Of a DNA stretch of 64,000 bases, positions 1 to 12,110 are shown one piece after another (position 1 is the stretch's first letter; every line of letters begins with the position of its first letter). A program made the position numbers and the translations under genes. The stretch lies in assembly GCF_014805685.1 (NCBI RefSeq), contig NC_060890.1, positions 18,621,000-18,684,999 on the forward strand. The letters run 5' to 3'. The stretch comes from Silurus meridionalis. Its lineage: Eukaryota > Chordata > Actinopteri > Siluriformes > Siluridae. The notes beneath the pieces are model-generated. The model saw only the letters and a program-made list of their open reading frames with translations. It made no database searches and was not told the DNA's origin.

Positions 1-1375
1 CTGCTTCATACAGTGCCCGAGCTTTGCCAAGCGACTGACAACTTAGACGAGGTATCGGACCTTACCACTGATGTCTATACAAACCAAGGTGTGGGTTATG
101 AGAACATCCTGAAGGAGCAAAGCTCGCAGAACATATTCATGGAAAATAAGGCCTTCTCTATGGACGAACCCAAAGCAGGTACACAATCTTTTACACTCCT
201 TGTTGTTTTGCTCTGTGCTTCATAGGTGGTTTCTAAGCTGCTTTCATAAGCTGCTTTCCTGATTTCTGTGGTCACATTCCTAGCATTTGTATAATGTGCA
301 AATTAATAATAGGATAAACGTCATACAAACATGTTTTATTAAATTCACAATCGTAGAGGTTTTTTAACCCTGTTGTAATGCAAAGTGAAACTAATTATTA
401 CCCTGAAAAACCCCACACAGTCACGGCTCATTGGTTGAGTGATGTATTTCCACGGATGAACGCTGAGAGTGATTTACTGCAGTAAAACATTCACCAGAAA
501 ACCTAAAAAGTGTAATGGGTTAAATTTACCCTGAATCTTTAAATCGTTTTAGGTAATTGGAGCAGGATAGCATGACTTTTTTAAAAACGCATGAGGTACA
601 GAAGGCCAGATTTTGCAACTGCTTGCTGCTTACGCTACCGAATTTGATACGCTGATGTTTGAAGTCTCATATCTGTAATGGTAGAAGACCGGAGTCTTTA
701 GAACACATTGTTCTGCAGATGTCCTGTCTATCCTTTTCTCTCACACCCTGTTTCTGTCTCATTGTTTTACTCGATTGTTCCCTCTTGATCTTTTTATTTA
801 TCTTCCTTTAGCATACACATGCGGTTCATTCAGGACAAATAGGAAAAAGTGGTATAATGCTGTCATTATGGTTTTGTAGTGTTTGCTAATCCATTGTGAG
901 TTCGAAAACAAAACTGTTCTGCTTTGTAAAAGAAACGCAGAAAGTCATTTTTTCCATTTTAGCCCAGTCCCATCCCTGCTCATGCACAGTGTGTGCCTGA
1001 TTACTCAATGAAAAGCAAAGTGAACACTCGCTTGCCCTTGTGTAATGAGACTCAGTACGGCTGATATGATTCACAGAACAATAATTGAGATCGGCATGTT
1101 TGTTCTGTCATATAGACACGGCCATGCCAGTCAGGTATTTCATGGCAGGAAACGGCATTTCCCTCCCAGCGTCCTATCCATCATACCCATTTCTAACAAA
1201 TCCATCACGGATTTGAAAAGTACGGATAACTTACTTTTTCCTACGAACATATAACGACATTTTTGGCTCTCTGGGTTTTTCTTGAAGCTCAATACATTAT
1301 TAGCGATCTAAAAACATATATATATATATTTATAATTATTTTTAATCAGCTATTAGACAACCCTATATCTAACTG

Positions 1376-1451
<76 letters not shown>

Positions 1452-3375
1452 CATACGACTTACGGATACCACAGGTATTACAGATATGTTCCGAAAAATA
1501 TACTTGAGCTTGACTTGTTAGTTCTTGTTCTTACTTCATATAATTACAGATGTAAACTGATGCTTTCCAACCAGCCCTTTGTTTTTTTTTTTTTTTGGTT
1601 TCTTTTTGTTTTTTTTTGCAGTTTGTCATTTTGCCAAGCGATCACAAAGATCTCTCTACTTAAGAATTTCACAAGCCTCTATACTGTTACTACAGAAACG
1701 ATAACATTCAAACGAGTTTGTTGATGGAAATGCATCCTGTAGCGGGAAATTTTGTCAGAGCTGCTGAATGTTAATCTCTGTAAAACAACCTGTTTTCCTT
1801 TCCTGAATTTCCTTGTGAACAAACCCATTTCAGATTTCAGAAATGTCCATTCTGCAATTTCTCCCAGGGTTTCTCATGTTGATTTTATTTATTTTTTTCT
1901 GTGTGTTATCAGCTAACAAGCCACTGTCTCCATACAGCGGCTACAACGGGCAGATTCGCGGCTCTGTGTACCAGCCTACAGAGCTCGCGATTATCACCAA
2001 AGGAGTGAATGTGAGTACGATTTGCCAGCCCTGTTTTGCTTATGCAAATTCACATGACACTGCTATTACTGTTATTACGTAGCGTAGTTGTTCAATAAAC
2101 AATAGAGACCTTTTAAAAGCCTTGTCCGAAGAAAAATATCTTATTTATATAAAATATATAATATGTGCTACTTCTTTCTCACACACGTGCTTTCTCCTTC
2201 TTCATGCTTGTGACTTTAGCACCAGATGGACCATTTTACCGATACTTCGATCCCACGAGCCTCTCTCGCCTCTCCACTCAGTCAGAGCGGCAACCTCAGC
2301 CCGACCCTGTCCGACATGGGACAGAAACCTGTAACTAATGTATGCAGCTCACACGATCAGGGATCATCTTTCCAATTTCCTTGCATTGTTCTTTTGAGTC
2401 TACTGATTTACTCATTGTCATCACCTCTGTGGCCTCCCCCACTGATTTACCATGCTCTTACTCGTTCCTCTATCTTTCTTCACTATTTGTCAGGAACCCC
2501 TGATTTCCTGCTTTGTTGTTCAGTCTATCCTGATTCCCTCTGTTTTTCCATCTCTTTCAACATCCTCATCGTTTGCTCTTGCCGTTTCAAGTTCCATTCT
2601 GGAAATCTGTTTTATTTCTTACTTTCTTTCTCTTCTAACATTTTTGGAGGTGATTTTCTGCCTTTATTATCTGATTTGCGTTGTGTGTATGTCTGTTTTT
2701 GTGCACAGAAGTACACAGAAGCACTGAGTAAGAGAACACTAATCCCAAGTCAGGTTATAGGCACATTCCTACTTGATTTGAAGGTGTTGCCATCTGGCAT
2801 TCTTTTTCTCCAGTTTAATCTTTAATACCTTTGTGTCTCACCTACCTGTTCCTTCCTGACAGGTCATTTCTGTGCTTACGTGTTATCTGTTATGTGTGGA
2901 TTTAAGTGTAAGTTTATTTGACCCTTTATAGATAATGAAACAGTTTTCGGGCCATAGATTATAAATGACTATACTTGAACAATAGAGTGCTATATTGTAT
3001 GTGAAGGACAGTACGTGTGCATCAAAAGGTGTTTTCACACTTGAGCTGAAAACAAGTTCCATTTTAATGCCTTAACTAAGAGTAAATAGTTTTCTAACAC
3101 CATACAGACTTTTAGTGAGGTTTAGAAAAGGACCAGAGATCATCTTAAACAGTTTTCACATTCCCACCAAACATATGCCATGTTACAGGCATTTTATTCA
3201 TTAATTAATTATCGATTAGACTGAGAGTAAAAAAAAAAAACCTTAGACACAATGGTTAACAATTAAAAATATACATAACTGTAAGCGATTATGATGCAAG
3301 TGTATGGAAATAATAAATATTCTCTCCTGTTTCTTTCTTCAGGGAAATGGCTTGCACTGGAAATCGCAGTGGTGA
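1..3375 (+). CDS. gprc5c: gprc5c, 3' part: retinoic-acid-inducible class C orphan GPCR, C-terminal tail (partial, 5' end outside window)
   Basis: This is the cytoplasmic tail of GPRC5C, an orphan seven-transmembrane class C receptor at the plasma membrane; the membrane domain lies upstream of the window. Exons read as 1-178, 1913-2010, 2220-2339 (or 2330) and 3343-3375, ending in TGA. Exon 1 is open from base 1 and contains GVGYENILKEQ and FMENKAFSMDEP; exon 2 contains SPYSGYNGQ and VYQPTEL. These blocks match the human GPRC5C tail closely in order and spacing. Phases join cleanly (1, 0, 0). Exon 3 gives a Ser/Pro/Thr-rich stretch containing IPRASLASPL, and the last exon encodes GNGLHWKSQW then stop. 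The end differs from the mammalian tail as I know it, so the last junction is the least certain part. Tyr-rich motifs suggest phosphorylation sites, by inference only. Confidence 0.9.
1377..1450. repeat. (TA)n microsatellite in gprc5c intron
   Basis: Pure TA dinucleotides, about 74 bp. Confidence 0.97.
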
Positions 3376-4360
3376 ATCTAGCCAAGACTTCCTGAATGCC
3401 TTACTCTGCTGTTCCCCCCCCCCTCATCTATGTTTTCATTAAAGAACTTTACAAGCTTCATTTTGGAATGGCTAGGAGTCCATGTGTCCAGTTAGAGGCA
3501 ACATGCGGGCAGTTTGTCCCCAGTGATGCTGAACTGGAAATGAAGTCCAGGAGTTGAGACTGCCCAGGTGGATAGTGGACATGAAGTGTATTACATGCTG
3601 GCTGCCTTAGCTACTACGCTACTATGCATTGTAAGGAAAAAGCATGTACGATGAATGGTTCTTCACTTTGATACTTAATAATTGAAATAATCAGTCTGGT
3701 TTTGGATTCTGACACTTTCAGAAACGGATAGCAACAGTACTCTTGCTTGTTGCTGAGGTAGCACTCTCAAGAGTACATTTTTGAGATCATTCACTCGGAA
3801 ACATGGATGTAGTGGACTTACTGTATACAATATTTCAAAAAATGAGATGTAAGCTCTGAATTTACACTACATGCACACACAGTAAAGATCTCATCTGCTG
3901 CACACAGTAATGTTTAAGTAGTGAGAGCATCACTATGCATGCATTTCCTTTAAGTTTATTGGTACAACTGGACCAAAGGTACCAAACTGCTCATTTAATG
4001 GTAGAAACTGTTTAAGATAAGTCCTGTACTATTGCTATGTATCTTTCAACTTTTAAAGCTCAGTTTCGAAAGACCCTCCTTGTATCTTGAGAGCTTGAAT
4101 TTACTTTGTGCCTTTATAGTATAGTACACTTTGTGACAGTGTAGATGCAGCAACATCTCTGTACAGTAGATGTCTTATGATTACTGTACTTTTAATTGTG
4201 CCTGATTGAAAGAATGTTGTATTGTAAGATTTTAATGCAAAAATGTGTTCAGTATTGCAACACATTACACACAGGCTTTTCTTTAATGATTGTCATAATT
4301 CTGGACTTAATAAGTTTGTGTGAGAGAGTATGTGGTATGTGTGATGTGATTATGTACATA
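3376..4360 (+). other. gprc5c: gprc5c 3' untranslated region (probable)
   Basis: No coding signal follows the stop. An ATTAAA polyadenylation-like hexamer lies at 3438-3443 after a C-run, so a short 3' UTR is possible. The transcript may run further; the next good AATAAA (4514-4519) lies inside a transposon-like repeat. The true end cannot be fixed from sequence alone. Confidence 0.4.
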
Positions 4361-4361
4361 C

Positions 4362-4637
4362 CATGCATCCTCGATACTCGCGGGGGTTGCGTTCTGTGAC
4401 CCCTAGCGAGTAACAAAAAATCGTGAGGTTTCGACTCTCTACATATACTGTAAACTCATTGTGAATTATTTGTCATAAATGTTTTCTTTACTACTTTAAA
4501 TGAATGATACAATAATAAAATAATAGTTTTTCAAAAATTTGTATGTAATTTATTAGTCGCAAACTCTATTTGGAAATGTTACGCCGAACTTTCGAGGTCG
4601 CAAGTGTCAAAGTCGCGAGTATCGAGGTTCCACTGTG
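4362..4637. mobile_element. Tigger/pogo-like non-autonomous element (MITE)
   Basis: The ends carry an inverted repeat: CCTCGATACTCGCG at 4369-4382 and its exact reverse complement at 4614-4627. The right end continues as a CAGTGGAACCTCG-like terminus when read on the minus strand, which resembles Tigger-type termini. The interior (about 230 bp, AT-rich) has no transposase. The family assignment rests on the termini only. Confidence 0.55.
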
Positions 4638-5483
4638 TGTATGTGTGTGTGTGTCTGTGTATGGATTTTGTTTGTATGTTTTTAATTTCCATCGAGACAG
4701 TCAGAGACTTGACTGTGTGTGAAAGTTTCAGCGTATTCTTCAGGACAGTTTATAGATAAGATCCCTACGAGAAATGTATCTAATGGAAAAAAATTCCCAT
4801 CCGCCATAATCAGCACCCACATTATTTCCATAGTCTCATCAGATAAGTTTCACTTTCCTACATGCAGGTGTAGATGTGACTGTAAGAGTGGGGAGGTTAC
4901 ATCATTTTTATTTCATTTTTATTTTAAATACAACCAATTCCATATTTTTTTTTCTATTTACATTTTCAAGGCCTTTTCTATATCTTTTAAATATAGTTGT
5001 GGCCAAATAACATCTATAAATAAGTATTATTCTTTATTGCTATTCTTTAAGCAGCAATATTAATACAATTTATATCAATTACAAATCTAATATTTGGATC
5101 TAATTATATGATTGGAAAACCAACAGAAAATAAAAACTGGTAAAAATTGCACAATAGATTGAATACAAAACAATTTTCCTATATTTTATATATAAACAGA
5201 CATTATTTATGTTCTCGCTCTGTCAGGGTGCAGCCTGATCTGTCCTGACCTCTGCTTTATTTTCTAATAACCTTGAGCAGCATAAACCAGCTCTGTTCTT
5301 TCTATCTGTCTGTCTGTCTGTCTGTCTGTCTTTCTACATATCCAATGTTCAGCACTTGTGGGAAAATGGTAATTTGAAACTCTTGGTAACATAATTTCTT
5401 TATATTTGGCCCCACAATAAACCACAGAACTGAGTAAATGATGAGAATTAAAACCATCATGATGCTGTGAAGTGTTTATATAA
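4638..5483. other. Intergenic, no gene seen
   Basis: AT-rich sequence between gprc5c and a Tc1 element. It has a short (CTGT)n run at 5305-5330. Open frames here are short and lack start context, splice partners or recognisable protein similarity. Confidence 0.6.
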
Positions 5484-7061
5484 TACAAACCCGATTCCAA
5501 AAAAGTTGGGACACTGTACAAATTGTGAATAAAAAAGGAATGTTATAATTTACAAATCTCATAAACGTATGTTTTATTCACAATAGAATATAGATAACAT
5601 ATCAAATGTTGAAAGTGAGACATTTTGAAATGTCATGCCAAATATTGGCTCATTTTGGATTTCATGAGAGCTACACATTCCAAAAAAGTTGGGACAGGCA
5701 GCAAAGAGGCCGGAAAATGTACATATAAGAAACAGCTGGAGGACCAATTTGCAACTTATTAGGTCAATTGGCAACATGAATGGGTATAAAAAGAGCCTCT
5801 CAGAGTGGCAGTGTCTCTCAGAAGTCAAAATAGGCAGAGGATCAACAATTACCCCAATGCTGTGGTGAAAAATAGTGGAGCAATATCAGAAAGGAGTTTC
5901 ACAGAGAAAAATTGCGAAAAGAGTTTAAAGTTATCATCTACAGTGCATAATATCATCCATTCCAAAGATTCAGAGAATCTGGAACAATCTCTGTGCGTAA
6001 GGGTCAAGACCGGAAAACCATACTGGCCCTTAGACGGCACTGCATCACATACAGGAATGTTACTGTAATGGAAATTACAACATGGGCTCAGAAATACTTC
6101 CAGAAAACATTGTCGATGAACACAATCCACCGTGCCATTCGCCGTTGCCGGCTAAAACTCGATTGGTCAAAAATAAAGCCATATCTATACATGATTCAGA
6201 AGCGCAGGGGATTTCTCTGGGCCAAGGCTCATTTAAAAGGGACTGTGGCAAAGTGGAAAACTGTTCTGTGGTCAGACGAATCAAAATTCTTCTTCTAAAA
6301 AAAAGTTATTTTTGAAAAACTGGGACGCCATGTCATCCGGACTAAAAAGGATAAGGACAACCCAAGTTGTTATCAGCACTCAGTTCAGAAGCCTGCATCT
6401 CTGATGGTATGGGGTTGCATGACTGCATGTGGTATGGACAGCTTACACAGGAAAGGCACCATCAATGCTGAAAGGTATATCCAAGTTCTAGAACAACATA
6501 TGCTCCCATCCAGACGTCGTCTCTTTCAGGGAAGACCTTACATTTTCCAACATCACAATGCCATACCACATACTGCATCAATTACAACATCATGGCTGCC
6601 GGGTACTGAAATGGCCAACCTGCAGTCCAGATCTTTCACCCATAAAAAACATTTGGCTCATCATAATGAGGAAGATGCGACAAAGAAGACCTAAGACAGT
6701 TGAGCAACTAGAAGCCTTTATTAGACAAGAATGGGACAACATTCCTATTCCTAAACTTGAGCAACTTGTCTCCTCAGTCCCCAGATGTTTGCAGACTGGT
6801 ATAAAAAGAAGAGGGGAATGCCACACAGTGGTAAACATGGTCTTGTAACACCTTTTTTTTTTTTAGATGTGTTTATGCCATGAAATTTAAAATCAACTTA
6901 TTTTTTTCTTAAAATGATACATTTTCTCAGTTTAAACATTTGATATGTCATCTATGTTGTATTCTGAATAAAATATTAATATTTGGAACTTCCACATCAT
7001 TGCATTCTGTTTTTATTCACAATTTGCTCAATGTCCCAACTTTTTTGGAATCGGGTTTGTA
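5484..7061 (+). mobile_element. Tc1/mariner DNA transposon, nearly full length, inactive
   Basis: Both ends are present. The left end reads TACAAACCCGATTCCAAAAA and the right end is its reverse complement, each bounded by TA, the Tc1 target site. Similarity between the ends extends into roughly 200-bp terminal regions. A second copy of the AAAAAAGTTGGGACA motif lies at about 5680-5697, the inner-repeat (IR/DR) layout seen in Sleeping Beauty-type Tc1 elements; the matching inner copy on the right is not evident. Length is about 1.58 kb, normal for the family. A broken transposase lies between the ends. Confidence 0.93.
5776..6847 (+). pseudogene. Tc1 transposase pseudogene (DDE family)
   Basis: The protein is recognisable in three frames as a Tc1 transposase: an N-terminal helix-turn-helix part (NRQRINNYPNAVVKNSGAIS region), then WSDESKF, MVWGCMTACGMDSLH and MLPSRRRLFQGRP, then a C-terminal piece with RQEWDNIPIPKLEQL. 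It is dead: frameshifts and stops split it, for example a stop at the ESKFFF junction near 6298. Two catalytic positions look mutated. The usual FQQDNAKPH is here FQHHNAIPH (Asp lost), and SPDLSPIEN is SPDLSPIKN (Glu lost). Only the first Asp, in WSDES, remains. Confidence 0.9.
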
Positions 7062-9029
7062 CTTTATTTTGATATTTAATATGAAGACTATAGCTCCTTT
7101 TTATCTCCAGCTAATAACAATGGCATAGCATTTATCTTGTAAATCAAATATGACTACGCCCTCAATCACAGGTGTTCGATGGTCATCTATCCAAGTGCAG
7201 CTCAAGGCCAGAATACGCAGTTCTTCATTTGTGTATAAAAAGCCATAAAACCTATTTGACCAGTAATGACTTAAACCTGAAATGAGGTTGAGCTTGAAAA
7301 GTTGTACTGACAAGTTAATGGACATAATATAACCCTTAACAAACAATGAGTTAAAAACGGGATTGTAGAAGCTATTATTATATATATTATTTTACGTTCC
7401 TGTTATCAATTAATCTGTCAGTTCTCCTGAGTTAATTATATCATAAATGGACCATTAGAAAAACTTTGATATAATGTGCCTTAATTGAAAATTGATTCTT
7501 GGTTAGAGGATCAGTACTGAAATTGGCTTTGCCCACATCAGAACGGTTGGTTCCAGAGATCTCTCCAAAGCAACCCAATAAGTATGAAGGTATTCGGTTT
7601 GTTTATATGATGTATCGTATGATGCTGACAGAAAACATTGTGCTGCTGAAAGCACGAAATTGGAGTAAATTCAGTATTTATGTTGAAAATTGGAATCTAG
7701 TGCAATTAGCAAAATATGATCTGCGTTTCATTTCATAAATTAAGATTTGATGCTTCTGACACCCCTGTGCACAACACTGACTGTCCATCGCACCCATTTT
7801 TCATTCCTGCTCAGGTTTGGCAACTTTATGTAGAAACAGATTTTTAATGGGATAGATAATAATAAAAATGATGTGGCGAACTAATATTCATAAGAAATAA
7901 AGCTTTTTCAAATGCTGTGTCTTTATACAATGACGATCATGTTATCTATTTAATAAAGGCTGCTAGACACCACATGACATGATATGATTTTAGCTTTATT
8001 GCTTGACCAAGTTGCAGAAGACCACATGGCGGATTTGCTCAGGGAGCACGTATAATTACAAGAATGCTAAACATTTCATTTTCACTCGATCACCACAAGT
8101 ACAAATGACTAACCTAAAGAATAAATGAAGGGTGTGTTCAACACCGTTTATTCCCAGAGAATAAACAATGGGATGATCAATATATAATATGATCATTGTT
8201 TAAATGTAAACAATTATGAATTATGCAAATGCACACCTACAGTTGTATTCGTGCATTCATTTGGTTTTAAAAAAAAAAAGCCTGTAATGCTCTCCTGGCT
8301 ATATTGTCCCGATTCTTCTGAATGGTAAACACAGTGCATACAAGTCTCCTTTCACTGCAGCTGCACCACCCGAATATCTCTAACCCTAACCTTAACCACC
8401 AGCATTTCTCATATCTCATATCTATAGCAGTAGCATCGATATTAACCTCATAAAATGCCCCCTGGGTAAAGTAAACAAACACTCAGTTGCTATTAATGGG
8501 TATCAAATAAAGAGAACAGACTATTGGAAATAACTGAATACATATTCATGGACAAAGATATATTGAATTAAATGAAATTGAAATGAAAAATATATTTGAA
8601 AACATGTTAGTGATTTTAGGGCCCGCAGAGAAGGCTGTGCTGGCCCTGACAGCCACCACCACAAAGATCGAGTTTACTCAGCAGAGGGATAAATATGACA
8701 GAAGAAATGAAAGACAAAAGCCATGACCGTAGATCACTGTTTATTTTGTGCAGGACAATTTGACCATTTATGCATAACTATTTGCTTAATTATTCTGCAG
8801 GCCATGTTATTATGCAAATCTCTTATTTTCCTATTGGTTTCTGTTTTGCCAACAGTTGGAAAATAAAACCTAAGAAAATAATATTTACAACCATTCTCTA
8901 CTTCCTCTGTATAAAGCCAATACGTCTTCACTATGCAAATCAAGTGAATCAGGTAGAAATGAACTTTATTGGAATATTGGAATTGTATATACATATTCGC
9001 TCGTCTGCCTTCACAAGCAAATTAACTAT
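7062..9029. other. Intergenic, no gene seen
   Basis: AT-rich DNA with short open frames that show no protein family. Octamer-like ATGCAAAT motifs occur near 8223, 8812 and 8934, and a short TAACCCTAACC stretch near 8382-8397, but no coherent regulatory or coding structure is visible. Confidence 0.55.
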
Positions 9030-9775
9030 AATGTTGGCCATTTGCAGCTTTAAAAGCTTCAACTCTTCTGGGAAGGCTTTCCACAAAGTTTAGGAGTGTG
9101 TTCATGAGAATTTTTTACCATTTCCTCAGAAGCGCATTTGTGAGGTCAGACAGTGATGTTGGACGAGAAGGCCTGGTAAAAAACCTAACCTAAAGGCATT
9201 TCATCGGATTGAGGTCAGGACTTTGTGCAGTCCAGTCAAGTTCTTCCACACCAAACTCACTCACCCATGTCTTTATGGACCTTGCTTTGTGCATTGGTGC
9301 GCAGTCATGTTGGAACAGAAATGGGCCGTCCACAAACTGTTTCTACAAAGTTGGGTGCATGAAATTGTCTAAAATGTCTTGGTATGCTGAAGCATTAGGA
9401 GTTCCTTTCACTGGAACTAAAAGGCCGAGCCCAACTCCTTAAAAACAACCGCACATAATAATCCCCCCTCCACCAAATTTTACATTTGGCACAATGCAGT
9501 CAGAGAGGTACCGTTCTCCTGGCAACTGCCAAACCCAGAGTCGTCCATTGGATTGCCAGACAGTGAAGCGTCATTTCATCACCCCAGAGAACACATCTCC
9601 ACTGCTCTAGCGTCACTGGCGATGTGCTTTACACCACTGCATCCGATGCTTTGCATTGCACTTGTTGAGTGAGAGTGACCCATTCTTTCACAAATGTTTG
9701 TAGAAACGCTCTGCATGCCCATGTGCATGATTTTTTACACCTGTAACCATGAAAGTGGTTGAAACACCTGAATGC
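9030..9775 (-). mobile_element. Tc1-like transposase remnant
   Basis: Read on the minus strand, this encodes a decayed Tc1 transposase: near 9240-9420 are PVKGTPNASAYQDILDNFM, GPFLFQHDCAPMHKA and ELDWTAQSPDLNP, typical of the central and C-terminal DDE region in teleost Tc1 elements. Stops and small indels break it. The N-terminal half is missing. The + strand reading frame at 9209-9442 is only the antisense of this. Confidence 0.85.
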
Positions 9776-9794
9776 TATCATTTGGATGGATGGG

Positions 9795-10300
9795 AAGTGC
9801 AAAACATAGCAACAAAAGTGAGTACACTCTTAGTGATAACAGCTGTAAGTCGTGTAACCATGCAAAGCCACTTGACCTAATCATCATGTTTTTGTCTGCT
9901 TGACAGAACCATGCACATTTGTGTATTTTGTATAAGAGCAGTTAAAATGTGGTGCTTTGAGTACAATTGTCTCATACTGACCACTGGATGTTCAACATGG
10001 CACCTCATGAAAAAGACTCTCTGAATATTTGAGAATTAGAATTGTTGCTCTCCACAAAGATGGCTGAGGCAATAAGAGGATCTGTAACAACCTGAAACTG
10101 AGGTACACCACAGTGGCCAGGTTCATTCACAGGTTTTCCATCAAAAAAAGTTGAGTCCTCTTGCTGTGCTTCAGGTGCAGATGCTGCTTCAAAACACAGA
10201 TGCATGAGCATTGTTTTAAAGGTTGCAGAAGTGAAAGATCTGCTTATCAGTGCTCAGACCGTATGCAGCACACTGCAACACGTCGGTTTGCATGGCAGTT
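9795..10300 (+). mobile_element. Second Tc1-like remnant, N-terminal part of transposase
   Basis: This begins with AACATAGCAACAAAAGTGAG, which looks like a Tc1 terminus, and at about 9997 starts a decayed transposase: MAPHEKDSLNI, RIVALHKDG-like residues and a CSTLQHVGLHGS-like segment near 10260-10300. It has frame shifts and lacks the catalytic half. It directly abuts the preceding Tc1 remnant in the opposite orientation. Confidence 0.75.
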
Positions 10301-10560
10301 ATTCAATTCAATTCAATTAATTTTTTTTTTTGTATTGCGCTTTTAACAATGAACATTGTTTTAAAGCAGCTTTACACAGATAATGTAGTGATAAAAAATA
10401 AATATGTTCTTTATAAGTAAGTTTGTCCCTGATGAGCGAGCCGGTGGCGACTGTGGCAAGGAAAAACTCCCCGAGATGGCATAAGGAAGAAACCTTGAGA
10501 GGAACCAGACTCAATATGGCTCCATATCCTCGTCTGGGTTGCACCGAATGTCCATTTTTT
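10301..10560. repeat. Dispersed fish repeat (ATTCAATTCAATT start, 'GCGCTTTTAACAATG' core)
   Basis: The block starts with three ATTCA/ATTCAATT direct repeats, then carries GCGCTTTTAACAATGAACAT and AAAGCAGCTTTACACA. A second diverged copy of the same core lies at 45625-45700 in an nploc4 intron, so it is a dispersed repeat. The class (SINE or non-autonomous DNA element) cannot be decided from these two copies. Confidence 0.6.
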
Positions 10561-11769
10561 GCAGATATGCAATCTTGTGGGGTACAGTGATGGTGATCAG
10601 AAGCAATCCGTAGTCCTGAGTCATCGTAGCAAACTGTTGACATTAACTACAGTCCAAATCCATCCTCAAAGCTTCCCAGAATAGATTCCCAGATAGAAGC
10701 CTTAGAATTATTTTTTAAAAATGAACTATTTGGAAAGTCTTTATGCACATAAACAAGTTGTAAAGTGATTGTTGTTACCAATTTGATTTAATTAAAAACT
10801 GTAATTTTTTATTTACTTGCTTGGTTCTTTTAGCACACACAAACACACAAAGACTTCATTGTTTTATTGTATGTTAATCAGATAATGTAAATGTAAATAT
10901 AAATGTTGTGCATTTACAAGGCATGGAAATAATAAACTGGATTTACAGCCTGTCATTTAAAATAAGCATTGCAATCCCTTGGGTCATATTGATACACATG
11001 CAGTTTGGTTCTTTTCATATGTACAGTATACACAGGAGTTTGTTGTGACTATAAACCCAAACATGACTGATGGGATCATGGCACTTTTTTTTCTCATATT
11101 AGATTAGTTCAAGGTACATGTACAGAGACAATCAAATGCAGTATATCCTGATTAAGTGAGAAACAAAAAAAAAATCATAGTTTTAACATAAAGTCTATTT
11201 TGTTGCAGTCTAAAAGTTTTCATAGCAACTATAGTCCACAGTCATTGTATTCTTAGGGCTAATCCAATAATAATATCTGTAGGAGTTTCATATGAAAATT
11301 AGAGTCAATATTTACACCGAGGTCCGATAAACCAGAATGGCCACCCAGAGTTATGCTTTAAACAAAAAACTGTTAGATTCATGTGGTCTTATACAAATAA
11401 TTCTGTCTTGTCAAAATCAAATAGAAGGAAGATAATAAGATAATAATTATTAAACTGGTGTCTATCATCAAGTTTTGCTAAAACTTACAACTATATGAAT
11501 CAGCATAACAGTGGAAGCCAATAATATGTTTGAAAATGTTATAATAATAATTAATTAATAATTTAAAAAAAAGGCTCAAATCAAACCTTGTGGAACGCCG
11601 CACCTGTTAAACATCTAGTCTCATTGTTTTTAAGACAGGTACCTGTTCTTTTTGTTTATATGCAACAAACTAGGTAAAAGAAAAAAACACAATAATTAGA
11701 CCGTGAATAACTAAAAGAAAGTTCTGTTTTATAACACAACAACTTATATAAGACATAAAACAGGAGAGA
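10561..11769. other. Intergenic, no gene seen
   Basis: AT-rich sequence, low coding potential, no clear repeat structure beyond simple A/T runs. Confidence 0.55.
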
Positions 11770-12110
11770 AGATGTTCTCAGAATGCCTCACACCCACTGA
11801 GAAACATGGAGGTGAAAGCTTAATGTTTTAGGGTTGTTTTGGAGCAGGGAATATTGGGGACTTATTCCAGGGGAAACGCAATACTCAACCAACATACATT
11901 CCATAACTCAAAGCTCTGTAAGCATTATTTAGAGAGTAAACAGTCAGCTGGAGTATTATCTATCATGGAATGTCCTGCCCAGTCATCAGACCGAAATCCT
12001 TTTGAACTTCTTTGGAATGAAGTGGATTGCGAGGTCAGAAGGAAATAACTAGTGTAGAACACCTTTGACAAAGTTTACAAGAGGCATGGCTGTGTTTTAA
12101 GTACAAGTGG
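11770..12110 (+). mobile_element. Tc1-like remnant, C-terminal half of transposase
   Basis: The + strand encodes the pattern KHGGESLMF.GCFGAGNIGDL followed further on by SSDRNPFELLWNEVDCEVRR, corresponding to the GG-rich turn and the SPDLNPIE catalytic region of Tc1 transposases. In the latter the catalytic Glu position is shifted or degraded. The N-terminal half is absent and the ends are not recognisable. Confidence 0.75.

Noticed and set aside
2226..2825. 199-codon frame after the gprc5c exon
   Set aside because: Its first part is the real exon; after about 2339 it reads through an intron with no family similarity and a good donor and acceptor exist.
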